Shown here piece after piece: positions 47,884 to 57,468 of a stretch of 64,000 nt of DNA (position 1 is the stretch's first letter; every line of letters begins with the position of its first letter). Position numbers and translations under genes: made by a program. Location: positions 1 through 64,000 of the forward strand of contig NZ_LAJA01000006.1 in the NCBI RefSeq assembly GCF_000970675.1. Reading direction: 5' to 3'. The notes under the pieces are model-generated. The model did not search any database. It worked only from the letters and a program-made list of their open reading frames with translations, and was not told the origin of the DNA. The stretch is from Domibacillus tundrae. Its GTDB lineage: Bacteria; Bacillota; Bacilli; Bacillales; Domibacillaceae.

Positions 47884-48018
47884 ATCATATTTTCCGAATA
47901 AAAAATTTAAAAAACTTAAAAAACTATGTGAATTGGTGCATTTTTTGTTCAAAACAGCCCTTACGTGAAAAATTAGTGCATTTCCGGTAAAATAAAAGAT
48001 AGAACGGAGTGTGAATGA

Positions 48019-49125
48019 TTGAAAAAAATAGTCTATTTTGTTTTGCTGCTTGTTGTAGCCTTTAATACACGGCCGCTCTGGGAAGAATATGCCGAACCAT
48101 ATGTGAATTTGGCGTTTATGGATATTATCAATGAACAAATGGAAGAAGTCCGTGAAAGCCCTATTGTAATCAATTCGGTTGATAAAGTAACCAGTGAAGT
48201 GAAAAGTCTGGTCGGTCTTACACCGGATCCTGTTGAGCAGGCGGAAAAACCAGCGCTCGCCGCACCGGAGGCCCAGACGTTTTCCGTTTATAACATACAA
48301 ATTGGTGATGGGCGTGCAGATGTAGAAAAGGAAGTCGGCGCACCGAAACGCCAGTCTCAAAACGAATATGGAACTGATTGGTATGCGTACCATGAAAATT
48401 ACCAAAACTTTTTAATGGTGTCTTATGATGAAGAAAATCGTGTGAATGGCCTATATACGAGTCATGACTTAATCTCATCAAACGTCGGCATCGCGCTGAA
48501 CACACCGAAAGAAACGGTACGCGCTCAGCTTGGTGATCCGATGGATAGAATGCGCAAAGGCTTGACCTATTATATTTTAAACGAAACGAATGAACACGAT
48601 TATTACCAAATGGATAACAGCTTTGTCACGGTTTTTTATGATGTGCACGAGCAAAACACAGTGACAGCCATTCAAATTTTGAATGAAGATCTCGAAGCGG
48701 AGAAAAAAGGCATGTATGCGGAAAACAGCGCGGCACTCCGGGAAGGATTTGAATATCAGCTATTTGACGTAACCAATGCCACACGCGTCACCCATGGACT
48801 GCCAGTATTGACATGGGATGACCGCGTAAGCGAAACGGCACGCGGTCATAGTATAGACATGGCGACAAATTCCTATTTTGATCATACAAACTTGGAAGGC
48901 CAATCGCCGTTTGATCGAATGGAAGAAGACGGCACCCATTTTATGGCTGCTGGCGAAAACCTTGCTTATGGCCAATTTAGCAGCATCTTTGCTCATGAAG
49001 GTCTTATGAACTCAGCCGGCCACCGAAAAAACATTGTCAACGATGATTTTGCCTATTTAGGTGTGGGTGTTGCATTGAATGACGAAGACCAGCCATATTT
49101 CACAGAGAACTTTTTTGATAATTAA
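48019..49125 (+). CDS. Secreted CAP-domain protein, YlbC-like
   Basis: 368 residues. An N-terminal hydrophobic segment (IVYFVLLLVVAFN) acts as signal or anchor. Next is a variable spacer (about 60-90). The CAP-associated N-terminal domain follows (IQIGDGRADVEKEVGAPKR...VRAQLGDPMDRMRKG). The C-terminal CAP/SCP domain (about 245-368) has the conserved LTWDDRVSETARGHSIDMATNSYFDHT, GENLAYG and NSAGHRKNIVNDDFAYLGVGV. The same architecture is seen in B. subtilis YlbC. The start is TTG 48019 behind CGGAGT. Function unknown, outside the membrane. Confidence 0.85.
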   Translation: MKKIVYFVLLLVVAFNTRPLWEEYAEPYVNLAFMDIINEQMEEVRESPIVINSVDKVTSEVKSLVGLTPDPVEQAEKPALAAPEAQTFSVYNIQIGDGRADVEKEVGAPKRQSQNEYGTDWYAYHENYQNFLMVSYDEENRVNGLYTSHDLISSNVGIALNTPKETVRAQLGDPMDRMRKGLTYYILNETNEHDYYQMDNSFVTVFYDVHEQNTVTAIQILNEDLEAEKKGMYAENSAALREGFEYQLFDVTNATRVTHGLPVLTWDDRVSETARGHSIDMATNSYFDHTNLEGQSPFDRMEEDGTHFMAAGENLAYGQFSSIFAHEGLMNSAGHRKNIVNDDFAYLGVGVALNDEDQPYFTENFFDN

Positions 49126-49154
49126 GCCTGACCGCCAACGAAGTGCGGCAGGCG

Positions 49155-49275
49155 TTGGTCATTCGGTGACTGGTCATGAAACAAGACAGTTGGCACGAAA
49201 ATGGCCGATTGGACGCGAAACCAGATGGCTGGTCACGATACGAAGACGTTGCTCATGAACAGGATACCTTGGTTT
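49155..49275 (+). repeat. Degenerate tandem repeat, about 19-21 bp
   Basis: Six to seven diverged units of roughly TTGGTCACGAAACMAGAYG start near 49155, 49171, 49190, 49209, 49230, 49249 and 49269. They lie between the CAP gene and the csp terminator and do not belong to a gene I recognise. Confidence 0.55.
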
Positions 49276-49295
49276 ATCACCAATAATGACATACC

Positions 49296-49326
49296 AAAAA
49301 GGCAGTCTCAGCGAGACTGCCTTTTT
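49296..49326 (-). terminator. Terminator of csp
   Basis: Perfect AAAAAGGCAGTCTC/GAGACTGCCTTTTT stem, 17 bp after the csp stop codon. Works on both strands. Confidence 0.82.
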
Positions 49327-49342
49327 ACGGTGTTATATAGGA

Positions 49343-49543
49343 TTATGCTTTTTGTACGTTAGTTGCTTGTGGACCACGTTGGCCTTGTTCAACTTCGAAT
49401 GTTACTTCTTGACCTTCGTCAAGAGATTTGTAGCCTTCGCCTTGAATTGCTGAGAAATGAACGAATACGTCGTCTCCAGCTTCGCGCTCGATAAAACCAA
49501 AACCTTTTTCTGCGTTAAACCATTTTACTTTACCTTGTTCCAT
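49343..49543 (-). CDS. Cold-shock protein (CspA family)
   Basis: 66 residues, a single OB-fold nucleic-acid chaperone. RNP1 (KGFGFIE) and RNP2 (DVFVHFS) are intact, and the start [13 protein letters not shown] is typical. It binds single-stranded RNA and DNA. The acidic composition is as in CspB/CspD of Bacillus. A 16-bp palindrome (49559-49574) lies directly before its GGGAGG, and AT-rich sequence resembling a promoter lies at 49573-49600. Confidence 0.95.
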   Translation of the reverse strand: MEQGKVKWFNAEKGFGFIEREAGDDVFVHFSAIQGEGYKSLDEGQEVTFEVEQGQRGPQATNVQKA

Positions 49544-49558
49544 GTATGTTGCCTCCCG

Positions 49559-49574
49559 TTGTGCAGTTGCACAA
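49559..49574. promoter_or_regulatory. Palindrome before csp ribosome binding site
   Basis: TTGTGC-AGTT-GCACAA, 2 bp upstream of GGGAGG. It could be an operator or an mRNA hairpin that responds to temperature. Confidence 0.4.
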
Positions 49575-49711
49575 TATAATACTATTCCTGCTCAAAGCAA
49601 TATCAAGACAATAAGCTTTACAGCACTTGTACTTTTCGAACAAAAATAATTCTTTATTATCATAACAGCTTTATTAAAAATAAGCAAGGGATTCAAAAAA
49701 AGAAAATGTTT

Positions 49712-50584
49712 TCATTTCTTTTTTATGGAAGAACCACTTCGCCAATTTACAAGGAAAATACCGATAAAAATAAGTGCCCCCCCTGTTAAAACGTAAAGGT
49801 GAAGCTGCTCCTCCAAAAAAATCCAGCCGCTTAAAACGCCAAAAAAAGGTGCTAAAAATAAAAAAGCACTTGTCTTCCCTGGATCGCCAGTTTGGAGCAA
49901 ATAAAACCAGCCGGCAAACTGAACGATCGAAGCCATAAAGGCGAGCCAGACTAATATCCCCATCGAAACTGTATTTACTTCAATAAACGGGTCTTCAAAT
50001 AAAAAGCTCGCCGCAAATAAAAACAAGCCGCCAAACAGCATTTGGTACGCGGTCAAAACCCATGTATCAAGCCGGTGCCCCCAGGATTTGATCAACAGTG
50101 TGGCAATCGCCCACGAGACCGCTGACATAAATCCTAAAAACGTACCGGTTTCGATATTGAGCTGGCCGCCCATCGTAATAAACACGCCGGCCATTCCAAG
50201 CAGCACACCTGCCCATTGAACAATCCGGTATCGAACCCGCAAAAAGATCGTGCCGAACACAACGACAAGAAGCGGATTCGTAAAGGTTAAAATCGCAGAC
50301 TCACCCGATGTAATGGTCCGCAAGCTTAAAAAGATGCAGCCCATCACAGCCGCAGTTTGAAAAAAGCCGACGGCCGCCATCTGGAGCCACTGTTTTACTT
50401 TTTGCGGGTGCGGGCGTTTCAAGGCTTTCACGATAACCGCCATAACTATACCTGCGATTGTGAAGCGAAGAGCAACGAGCAGCAACGGGGAAAAATAAGT
50501 CAGTCCTATTTTTCCAATAGCAAATGCCGATCCCATTAACCCCGTCGTCAGCACAACAAGCAGACTGAAAACAATTTTATTCAT
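49712..50584 (-). CDS. EamA-family (DMT) transporter
   Basis: 290 residues with ten predicted membrane helices in two five-helix EamA repeats (LLVVLTTGLMGSAFAIGKIGL and FLGFMSAVSWAIATLLIKSW are the starts). The Lys/Arg tail is cytoplasmic. The family exports or imports amino acids, nucleotides or other metabolites; the substrate cannot be told. It lies after the sigma-54 operon but a strong terminator (50719-50754) separates them. Confidence 0.88.
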   Translation of the reverse strand: MNKIVFSLLVVLTTGLMGSAFAIGKIGLTYFSPLLLVALRFTIAGIVMAVIVKALKRPHPQKVKQWLQMAAVGFFQTAAVMGCIFLSLRTITSGESAILTFTNPLLVVVFGTIFLRVRYRIVQWAGVLLGMAGVFITMGGQLNIETGTFLGFMSAVSWAIATLLIKSWGHRLDTWVLTAYQMLFGGLFLFAASFLFEDPFIEVNTVSMGILVWLAFMASIVQFAGWFYLLQTGDPGKTSAFLFLAPFFGVLSGWIFLEEQLHLYVLTGGALIFIGIFLVNWRSGSSIKKK

Positions 50585-50718
50585 TATGTATTTATCCCCT
50601 ATACCATCATTCTAAAAACGTTCATCCCCTTCCTATTATACAAAATAATGCACCAACATCCGTATAAAAAGACAAATTGTGGACTGAGCGACAAAAAAGT
50701 GCCAGTAAAAACAATAAC

Positions 50719-50754
50719 ACTGCCTGTTCCTTTTATCCCTTAGGAACAGGCAGT
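50719..50754 (-). terminator. Terminator of the ubiX-...-fer operon
   Basis: Perfect 13-bp stem ACTGCCTGTTCCT/AGGAACAGGCAGT with a 10-base loop, 25 bp after the ferredoxin stop. It marks the end of the catabolic operon. Confidence 0.75.
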
Positions 50755-50778
50755 CTATAACACTTATTTATTCACATT

Positions 50779-51030
<252 letters not shown>

Positions 51031-51066
51031 CTATTTATTTGACGGACTTAGGCAATGCAGATATGT

Positions 51067-52455
51067 TTAAAATTTTTCCAGGTGAAGGGATTGAATGGAC
51101 TTATCGAGATTTATATATTCATCCAGGCTGCACTCATCATACCCGGGAATTCGAATTCGCAAGTATTGCATTGGTTCACTATTTAAAGGAACCGTACAGT
51201 CAAACCCCATTTTAGATCCAACTCCATCACGGGTGGACGGATCAAGCTTTGAACCCTGGGCTTCATGAATGACAACCAAATCTTTATCCGCCTGATAGCG
51301 GGTAGCGATCGCCCATTCAACCTCCTCCATATTGAAAATGTCCACATCTTCGTCTGTCACAACAACATGTTTAATATCGAAGCTGTTGGCAAGAGCGGCT
51401 AAAATCACATTTTTCGCTTCACCATCATTTCGCTTTTTTATTGAAACAATGGCATGGTAGCGGCAAGTGCCTCCGGGACTCATATGCACCGCTTTAACGG
51501 ATGGGACCGTCTGCAGAATGCTTTGAAACAGACTTGCTTCACGGGGAATGCCCCCCAGTAAAAGGTGCTCATATCCTGCTGCGACAATCGTATAAAAAAT
51601 GGGGTTGTTCCGATGATTGACCGCTGTAATCTCAATGACCTCTTTGTCAGTACGTGGTCCATAGTACTTCGGAAACTCGCCGAACGGTCCTTCTGGTTCA
51701 CGGATATGCGGAAGGATCTTTCCTTCCAACACAATTTCTGCACATGCTGGCACATCAATATCAACGGTTTCACATCGAACCAATTCCAGCGGTTCATCGC
51801 GAAGTGCACTGGCGATTTCAAGTTCATCCACCCCAAACGGTGTGCTTGCTTGCGAAGCAAGAAGTGTCACTGGATCAACGCCAATTGCAATGGCACATTC
51901 AAGCGGCCTGCCTGCTTCTTCAGCCTGTTTGTATAAATGAAATGTATGACGAGGCAACAGTAAAACCCCGATCTTGTTTTTCCCAGAAATTTGAAGTCGA
52001 TGAATCGAAACGTTCTGCTTACGGGTGACTGGATCACGAACAATAAATAATCCAGCGGTAATGTAATTGCCGGAGTCTTTGTCATGATGGACCGGAATGG
52101 GAAACATCTTCATCAAATCAATATCCTCTAAAATAATATTTTCCTTAACCGGTGCTTCCTGTTTCGTTATCAGCCGGCAAGGAGCCGGTGCAGCCACAGC
52201 TTCGGAAAATTTCGAAATAACCCCATACTGATCCGTGCCCAATGCTTCTGCAAAATCTTCACGCGTCGAGCAAATGCCAGAAACAACCGGCACATCGTAT
52301 TCTTCCACATTTGTAAAATAGGATGCTTTTTTTCCATCTAATTTTTTTGCCACCATAGCGACTTCATATTGCAAACTAACTTTCCGGTCAATGACTGCGA
52401 GACGATCTGTCTTCTGAAGATGCTCAAGCCACGTGCGAAACGTCTTTGCCTTCAT
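51067..52455 (-). CDS. UbiD-family prenyl-FMN-dependent decarboxylase
   Basis: About 462 residues. It (de)carboxylates aromatic or alpha,beta-unsaturated acids with prenylated FMN. The catalytic Arg (VSIHRLQISG, about residue 154) and both Glu residues of the EGPFGE motif (about 256 and 261) are present, as are the metal/phosphate-binding N..S..HR and the RHTFHL segment. The cofactor would come from UbiX, encoded at the start of the same operon. Start ATG 52455 or GTG 52458, both behind GGAGG. The substrate class (phenolic, furanoic, pyrrole, cinnamic or other acid) is not fixed by sequence. There is no BsdD partner gene. Confidence 0.9.
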   Translation of the reverse strand: MKAKTFRTWLEHLQKTDRLAVIDRKVSLQYEVAMVAKKLDGKKASYFTNVEEYDVPVVSGICSTREDFAEALGTDQYGVISKFSEAVAAPAPCRLITKQEAPVKENIILEDIDLMKMFPIPVHHDKDSGNYITAGLFIVRDPVTRKQNVSIHRLQISGKNKIGVLLLPRHTFHLYKQAEEAGRPLECAIAIGVDPVTLLASQASTPFGVDELEIASALRDEPLELVRCETVDIDVPACAEIVLEGKILPHIREPEGPFGEFPKYYGPRTDKEVIEITAVNHRNNPIFYTIVAAGYEHLLLGGIPREASLFQSILQTVPSVKAVHMSPGGTCRYHAIVSIKKRNDGEAKNVILAALANSFDIKHVVVTDEDVDIFNMEEVEWAIATRYQADKDLVVIHEAQGSKLDPSTRDGVGSKMGFDCTVPLNSEPMQYLRIRIPGYDECSLDEYINLDKSIQSLHLEKF

Positions 52456-52472
52456 CACAAAAATCCTCCCCC

Positions 52473-53324
52473 TTAAACAGCGGCTGTTGCACCTAATATA
52501 TCTTTTAATCTGCGCTCAAACATTTTCGTTACCCGCTCACGTCCCCGTACTTCAGGCGGCGTTGGATATTCCTTGCCATCTACAATAACCGGCTGATCGT
52601 AACGAACTAAAATGAGAGGAAGATACTCTTCGTATAGTGCGCGAATTCTTTTCGCGTGTTCAGGATTACGCGCATAAAGCTTAAGCATTCGAAGTCCAAA
52701 TCCGACATGGCGCCCTTCGTCTTCTTTAATGCGGGCATATCCTTCGCCTAATCCCGGAAACAGCCCTTTACTTCCGTATACCGCTTCAAACACATCATAT
52801 CCAGTCATCGCCTGAACGCCTTCAATAATTCCCTGGTAATGAGTAAGCCCTTCCACAAGTGCCGCTTCACGTTCCTCCTCCGATTGTTCAAGAGCCGCCA
52901 GCATTGTTTTCACACGATCATCGAGTTTTTGCTGCACCATATTTTTTACCGAAGGAATTCGCTCTCGTCCAATGACTTCTTTGAAATAGCGCATAAAAAA
53001 TTCTGTATGTTTAAATTCTTCGAGCAGCTGCGTACTAAGAAATGCTTGCTGCTCTGTAGAAGAGCCCAACATAATCCATGGACAAAACTTTAATGCGACA
53101 TTTTCTTCAGCGTCGAGAAATCCGGTACAAAAATGAATCAGGTATCCTTTTAGGTCCTCGTCAAGCGCATCAAAATCTTTTTTATCCTGACTAAGATCGA
53201 TCGCAGCAGGATCCCATGTTCCAAAGCGAATTGCTTTACGATATAAATCCCAAGCTACTTCGTCAGTCGTCTTATCTACACTCGGCATTAATTCTTCATT
53301 CTTGCTTGTATTATTTTCCGTCAT
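52473..53324 (-). CDS. R2lox-like Mn/Fe ligand-binding oxidase
   Basis: About 283 residues of the ribonucleotide-reductase-R2-like family, of the R2lox type rather than NrdB/NrdF. The six metal ligands can be placed: Glu74 (AEENV), Glu104 and His107 (LEEFKHTEFF), Glu169 (GIIEG), Glu204 and His207 (EDEGRHVGFG), counted from a GTG three bases upstream. The Val three residues after the first ligand (Val77) and the Tyr five before the third (Tyr164) are kept; these form the Val-Tyr ether crosslink that defines R2lox. The start WDLYRKAIRFGTWDPAAIDLSQDKKDF closely resembles Geobacillus R2lox from memory. R2lox enzymes bind a fatty-acid-like ligand and activate O2, but their role in cells is unknown. 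No nrdA/E gene is near. Confidence 0.85.
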   Translation of the reverse strand: MTENNTSKNEELMPSVDKTTDEVAWDLYRKAIRFGTWDPAAIDLSQDKKDFDALDEDLKGYLIHFCTGFLDAEENVALKFCPWIMLGSSTEQQAFLSTQLLEEFKHTEFFMRYFKEVIGRERIPSVKNMVQQKLDDRVKTMLAALEQSEEEREAALVEGLTHYQGIIEGVQAMTGYDVFEAVYGSKGLFPGLGEGYARIKEDEGRHVGFGLRMLKLYARNPEHAKRIRALYEEYLPLILVRYDQPVIVDGKEYPTPPEVRGRERVTKMFERRLKDILGATAAV

Positions 53325-53380
53325 CACAATTCCCTCCTAATGGTTAAATGTGTATAATCGTCACACGACTTTTAATCTTA

Positions 53381-54532
53381 TTAAAAAAGGTCCTGGAGCA
53401 TATTTAAAATCTCCTCTTCTGATGCCTGCCTCGGATTAAATTTCCACATTCCGCTTTTAATAGAATCAGCTGCAATCGCCTTAAGCTGATCTTCTTCCAC
53501 TCCTACTTGCTGCAATCTTTGCGGCAGACCCACATCGTTACGCAGTCGGGTTACATCTTCGATTAATTGGTCTATGCTTTTCCATTCTGGCATTGACAGG
53601 TCAACCTCACGAAAAACCCGGGCCATTTCCACGTGCTTATCCAGCTGTGAGATCGAATTGTAACGCATCACCGCCGGCAGCAGAAGACCAATTGCGACAC
53701 CGTGACTAACATGGGCATGCCCACTTAACGCACTCCCAATCGCATGCGTTAAGCCAAGATAAGACTGATTAAATGCCATCCCCGCCAGTAAGCTGGCTTC
53801 CGCCATTTTAACCCGCGCCTCTACATCCCCCCCATTGTAAACGGCACGACGAAGGTATTTATGCACCGTACGCATAGCTGAAAGGGCAAGAGCATCACTG
53901 GCAGGCTGAGATGCACGTGAAACAAATGTCTCAGCAGCATGTGCGTAAGCATCAAAGCCGGATGCAGCTGTAATTCTCGGAGGTGCAGTCATCGTCATTT
54001 TCGGGTCAACGATACTTATATCCGGCGCAAGAGCCGGGCTTGTTACCGTCACCTTTCGATTTTCTTCCCAATCTGAAAAAACGGCAAAAATGGTTACTTC
54101 ACTTCCGGTACCCGACGTGGTAGGTATTGCAATAAGCGGGATGCTGGATGATTGTTTGACGAGATTCACCCCTGCATAATCTCGTATACTCCCTCCATTG
54201 CTGGCGATAACACGAACACCTTTTGCCGTATCGATCGGACTCCCGCCGCCAATCGCAATTAAAGCGTCTCCTTCCTCCTGCTGAAACACCTCGGCCACTT
54301 TGTCAACCGTTTCAACACTCGGGTCTGGTTCCACTTCATCATAAATAACATAGGCTGTCGCATTCTTTTCCAATATCTTTGTCACTTGTTCAACCAGACC
54401 GGAATTCAACACTCCTTTATCGGTTACAATGAAGGCACGATTAACGTTTGAAAGCTGCTGGTCAAGCTGCTCAATTTTGTTTAAGCCAAAATGTATTTTT
54501 GTCGGAAGATGAAATTCAAATGAAGAATACAT
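53381..54532 (-). CDS. Iron-containing alcohol dehydrogenase (operon)
   Basis: 383 residues, group III alcohol dehydrogenase. IAIGGGSPIDTAKG binds the nucleotide; TTSGTGSEVT is the family signature. Metal ligands are Asp and His in SGFDAYAHAAE, His in LGLTHAIG and His in HVSHG. In the operon it lies between the aldehyde dehydrogenase and R2lox, so it likely oxidises the alcohol made by the oxidase to the aldehyde. It differs clearly from the single paralogue at 3252. Start behind GGAGG. Confidence 0.92.
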   Translation of the reverse strand: MYSSFEFHLPTKIHFGLNKIEQLDQQLSNVNRAFIVTDKGVLNSGLVEQVTKILEKNATAYVIYDEVEPDPSVETVDKVAEVFQQEEGDALIAIGGGSPIDTAKGVRVIASNGGSIRDYAGVNLVKQSSSIPLIAIPTTSGTGSEVTIFAVFSDWEENRKVTVTSPALAPDISIVDPKMTMTAPPRITAASGFDAYAHAAETFVSRASQPASDALALSAMRTVHKYLRRAVYNGGDVEARVKMAEASLLAGMAFNQSYLGLTHAIGSALSGHAHVSHGVAIGLLLPAVMRYNSISQLDKHVEMARVFREVDLSMPEWKSIDQLIEDVTRLRNDVGLPQRLQQVGVEEDQLKAIAADSIKSGMWKFNPRQASEEEILNMLQDLF

Positions 54533-54552
54533 AATAACCGTCCTCCTCTCCT

Positions 54553-56010
54553 TTACTCCTCAATCTCGATGTTGATATGTTTTGTCTCGGTATATTCCAG
54601 TAATCCTTCGATGCCTCTTGTGCGCCCAATCCCGCTCTCTTTATAGCCTCCAAATTCAGTTTGCGGGTAATTTTTGTTGTACGTGTTGATCCAAACCGTT
54701 CCAGCTTGCACTCTTTTCGCTACACGCATCGCTCTGTTCACATCTTTTGTCCAGACTCCGGCAGCTAATCCAAAAATTGTCCCATTAGCAAGTTCGACTG
54801 CCTCTTCTTCATCCTTAAAAACTTGAACAACGAGGACAGGTCCAAAAATTTCTTCCTGTGCAATTTTTGATTCGATGGGAACCTGGTCAAAAATCGTCGG
54901 CTCAATAAAAAAGCCATTATCATACATTTCACCGGTCAGCCTATTTCCCCCGGTTACCAGCTTCGCATCCTGCCGGCCGATTTCACAATATTCTAAAATA
55001 GTATTAAGCTGGTCTTCTGAAATGACCGGCCCCATATCGGTCGATTCATCCATTCCATTGCCTACTTTCAATTTTTCAGCTTCTTTCCGCAGCTCTTCTA
55101 CCACCTGTTCGTGTATGGATTCATGAATAAGTACTCTAGAACCCGCAAAACACATTTGCCCGGACGTAATAAAGGCTGACTTTGCTACTGCTGGAATCGC
55201 TTTCTCTAAATTCGCGTCAGGAAATAAAATGTTTGGAGATTTCCCACCGAGTTCCAATGCCAGCTTCTTCACCTTTTCTGCCGCTTTTTTCATTAAATTT
55301 TTCCCAGTACTTGTATCCCCAGTAAAACTGATTGCATGAACATCCGGGTTTGTGGTCATTTCATCCCCGATCAATCTGCCGGGACCTGTTACAATATTGA
55401 CAATTCCAGGCGGAAAATACTCGTTATCTTCTATCAGCTTCACAATAGCGGTGCTTACGATCGGTGTACGGCTTGCCGGTTTTAGCACGACTGCATTTCC
55501 AGCAGCGAGTGCAGGGGCAGCTTCCCGAATCATCAGCATCGCCGGCCAGTTCCATGGCGAAATAATCCCTACAACGCCGATCGGCTCTTTATCAATAATT
55601 CCGTATGAAGTGGCCGATAAGTTTATCGATCTCCCAAATACACTGCGTGCCATTCCGCCGAAGTATTTAAGGGTATCTATACAAGCATTCAATTCGATTC
55701 GTGATTCTTTCAGCGGCTTTCCATTTTCGAGCGTAAGAATTTTGGCGATGTCTTCTTTGTTTTCTTCCAGCTTATAGGCCCATTGCATTAAAGCATCGGA
55801 ACGCCGCGTTGAATTGGAACGCCAGTCGGATTTTTCAAAGGCTGTTTTAGCATTTTCAATAGCCAGTTTAATATCTTCCACACCTGATTTTTGCGATTCC
55901 CCTATTGTTTCAGAAGTAGCAGGATTGACGGATTCCATCGTATCCCCCGTTTTCGCTTCTTGCCATTCACCATTAATATAGTTTCCTGTAAGATTCATTT
56001 TTGTCACCAT
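54553..56010 (-). CDS. Aldehyde dehydrogenase
   Basis: 485 residues of the NAD(P)-dependent ALDH superfamily. The cofactor motif SFTGDTSTGKNL, the general base Glu in LELGGKSPNI and the nucleophile Cys in SGQMCFAGSR are present, plus the C-terminal NTYNKNYPQTEFGGYKESGIG. It is close to betaine/vanillin-type aldehyde dehydrogenases. It would turn the aldehyde formed by the neighbouring alcohol dehydrogenase into the acid that UbiD needs. It starts 15 bp after the transporter gene, so the two are coupled. Confidence 0.93.
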   Translation of the reverse strand: MVTKMNLTGNYINGEWQEAKTGDTMESVNPATSETIGESQKSGVEDIKLAIENAKTAFEKSDWRSNSTRRSDALMQWAYKLEENKEDIAKILTLENGKPLKESRIELNACIDTLKYFGGMARSVFGRSINLSATSYGIIDKEPIGVVGIISPWNWPAMLMIREAAPALAAGNAVVLKPASRTPIVSTAIVKLIEDNEYFPPGIVNIVTGPGRLIGDEMTTNPDVHAISFTGDTSTGKNLMKKAAEKVKKLALELGGKSPNILFPDANLEKAIPAVAKSAFITSGQMCFAGSRVLIHESIHEQVVEELRKEAEKLKVGNGMDESTDMGPVISEDQLNTILEYCEIGRQDAKLVTGGNRLTGEMYDNGFFIEPTIFDQVPIESKIAQEEIFGPVLVVQVFKDEEEAVELANGTIFGLAAGVWTKDVNRAMRVAKRVQAGTVWINTYNKNYPQTEFGGYKESGIGRTRGIEGLLEYTETKHINIEIEE

Positions 56011-56025
56011 TATTTATCCTCCTGT

Positions 56026-57375
56026 TTATTTCAGATTTCCTTTTGTCTCAGGGACGATGAGTGCACCAATAAGATAAACTGCGAAAATGACAATTGAAAA
56101 ATACATAAGCGTGTGAGGTATGTTTTCAATTGTGCCACTCGACAATGTGACGAACGTTGGCATCATGCCGCCAATGGCAAATCCTATATTCCACGACAGT
56201 CCGGTACCTGTAGACCGGATGGATGTTGGGAAACGCTCATTAAGAAAAATAAGAGCAGGTGCATATGCGGCATTGCCAAGAAAGACAAGGCCCATCGTGT
56301 TCAAATAGATAGAAAGGGTAGTAGCTGAATCTCCCAAAGCCAGATAAAAGTACGGAAGTCCAATAATGTTTAATACTCCAACGAGAATAAACGTTTTCTT
56401 TCTCCCGATTACTTCACTAAGATGGCCAAACAATAAAGCTGAAATGACTGTCACAATACTTGATGCAATCAATACACCCGACACAACTTCCGGAGCAGCT
56501 TCATTTACTACTTTTAGGAACGTAGGGATAAAACCAGATGTCAGGTAATAAGCTGAACCGCCTCCTGCAATGATCATGACATTTATCAACAATACACGCG
56601 GATAACTGGTGAAGAGCGTCTTGACAGGCGATTTCTGCACGACGATAGTCTTTTGGTCCGATTCTTTCTTTTCTTCACGCAATTGTGCCCATAGCGGGGA
56701 CTCGCTAAGAGATCGAAAGACAAAAAGCCCTGCTACAGCGCCCAAAATCCCTGTAAAAAACATGACACGCCAGCCCCACTCGTTAAAGGACTCACCGGGA
56801 AACAAAGCTGAAACAACAGCAAAGGTGATCGAAGCGAACAAAGCCCCTAAGCCAGCTCCTCCACCGCCAATAAGGCCGGACATTAAACCGCGATATTTAG
56901 GCGGGGCTGATTCTGTTCCGATTGTGTGTGTAGATGCCACAACGCCGCCGACAAAAACACCCTGAACAAGTCGCAAAATAAGGAAAATGACTGCGGCCAT
57001 AAACCCGATTTGCGGCACCGTCGGCAACAGACCAAAAGCGGCTGTACTCACCCCAACCCCTACGACAGAAACAATCATCGCTCTCTTTCTTCCGTTTTTA
57101 TCTGCATAAGAGCCAAATATGGCAGATCCGAGCGGCCTCATCAGAAGTGTCACGGCAAACGACGCATATACCGCAGCGAGAGAAAGCGTCGGACTGCTTG
57201 TTGGAAAAAACAGCAAGCTAATGGTTGGCGCCACAAAAAGAAGAAGGAAAAGATCATAAAGATCAAACGACCACCCTAATAACGACGCAAGCATTGCAGA
57301 TCGAAACTGCTTTTTTGTTACTCCCATAGTTCCTTGTTCAACAGGCTCTACATGAGTTATCGCATCATTTGACAT
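56026..57375 (-). CDS. MFS transporter (carboxylate/aromatic acid type)
   Basis: 449 residues with twelve predicted membrane helices. The loop 2-3 signature GSYADKNGRKRAMIV and the second-half HLSEVIGRKKTFIL mark an MFS symporter. The start RSAMLASLLGWSFDLYDLFLLLFV (Asp-rich first helix) is typical of the metabolite:H+ and sialate/carboxylate symporter families. It most likely imports the acid or another substrate of the pathway. Second gene of the operon. A long cytoplasmic loop (residues about 225-250) joins the two halves. Confidence 0.85.
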   Translation of the reverse strand: MSNDAITHVEPVEQGTMGVTKKQFRSAMLASLLGWSFDLYDLFLLLFVAPTISLLFFPTSSPTLSLAAVYASFAVTLLMRPLGSAIFGSYADKNGRKRAMIVSVVGVGVSTAAFGLLPTVPQIGFMAAVIFLILRLVQGVFVGGVVASTHTIGTESAPPKYRGLMSGLIGGGGAGLGALFASITFAVVSALFPGESFNEWGWRVMFFTGILGAVAGLFVFRSLSESPLWAQLREEKKESDQKTIVVQKSPVKTLFTSYPRVLLINVMIIAGGGSAYYLTSGFIPTFLKVVNEAAPEVVSGVLIASSIVTVISALLFGHLSEVIGRKKTFILVGVLNIIGLPYFYLALGDSATTLSIYLNTMGLVFLGNAAYAPALIFLNERFPTSIRSTGTGLSWNIGFAIGGMMPTFVTLSSGTIENIPHTLMYFSIVIFAVYLIGALIVPETKGNLK

Positions 57376-57468
57376 TTGATTTCCCCCTATTATTTATTTT
57401 TTGTAGTGATCTGCTTCTAATGGTATAAAACAAAAAATAATTACTAGAAACATACTTACTGAATCATT

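Noticed and set aside
49155-49275. A CRISPR array
   Set aside because: Unit length about 20 bp without unique spacers, strong divergence and no cas genes.
52473-53327. R2 subunit of class I ribonucleotide reductase
   Set aside because: No large-subunit gene (nrdA/E) or nrdI is near, the context is catabolic, and the Val/Tyr pair of the R2lox group is present.
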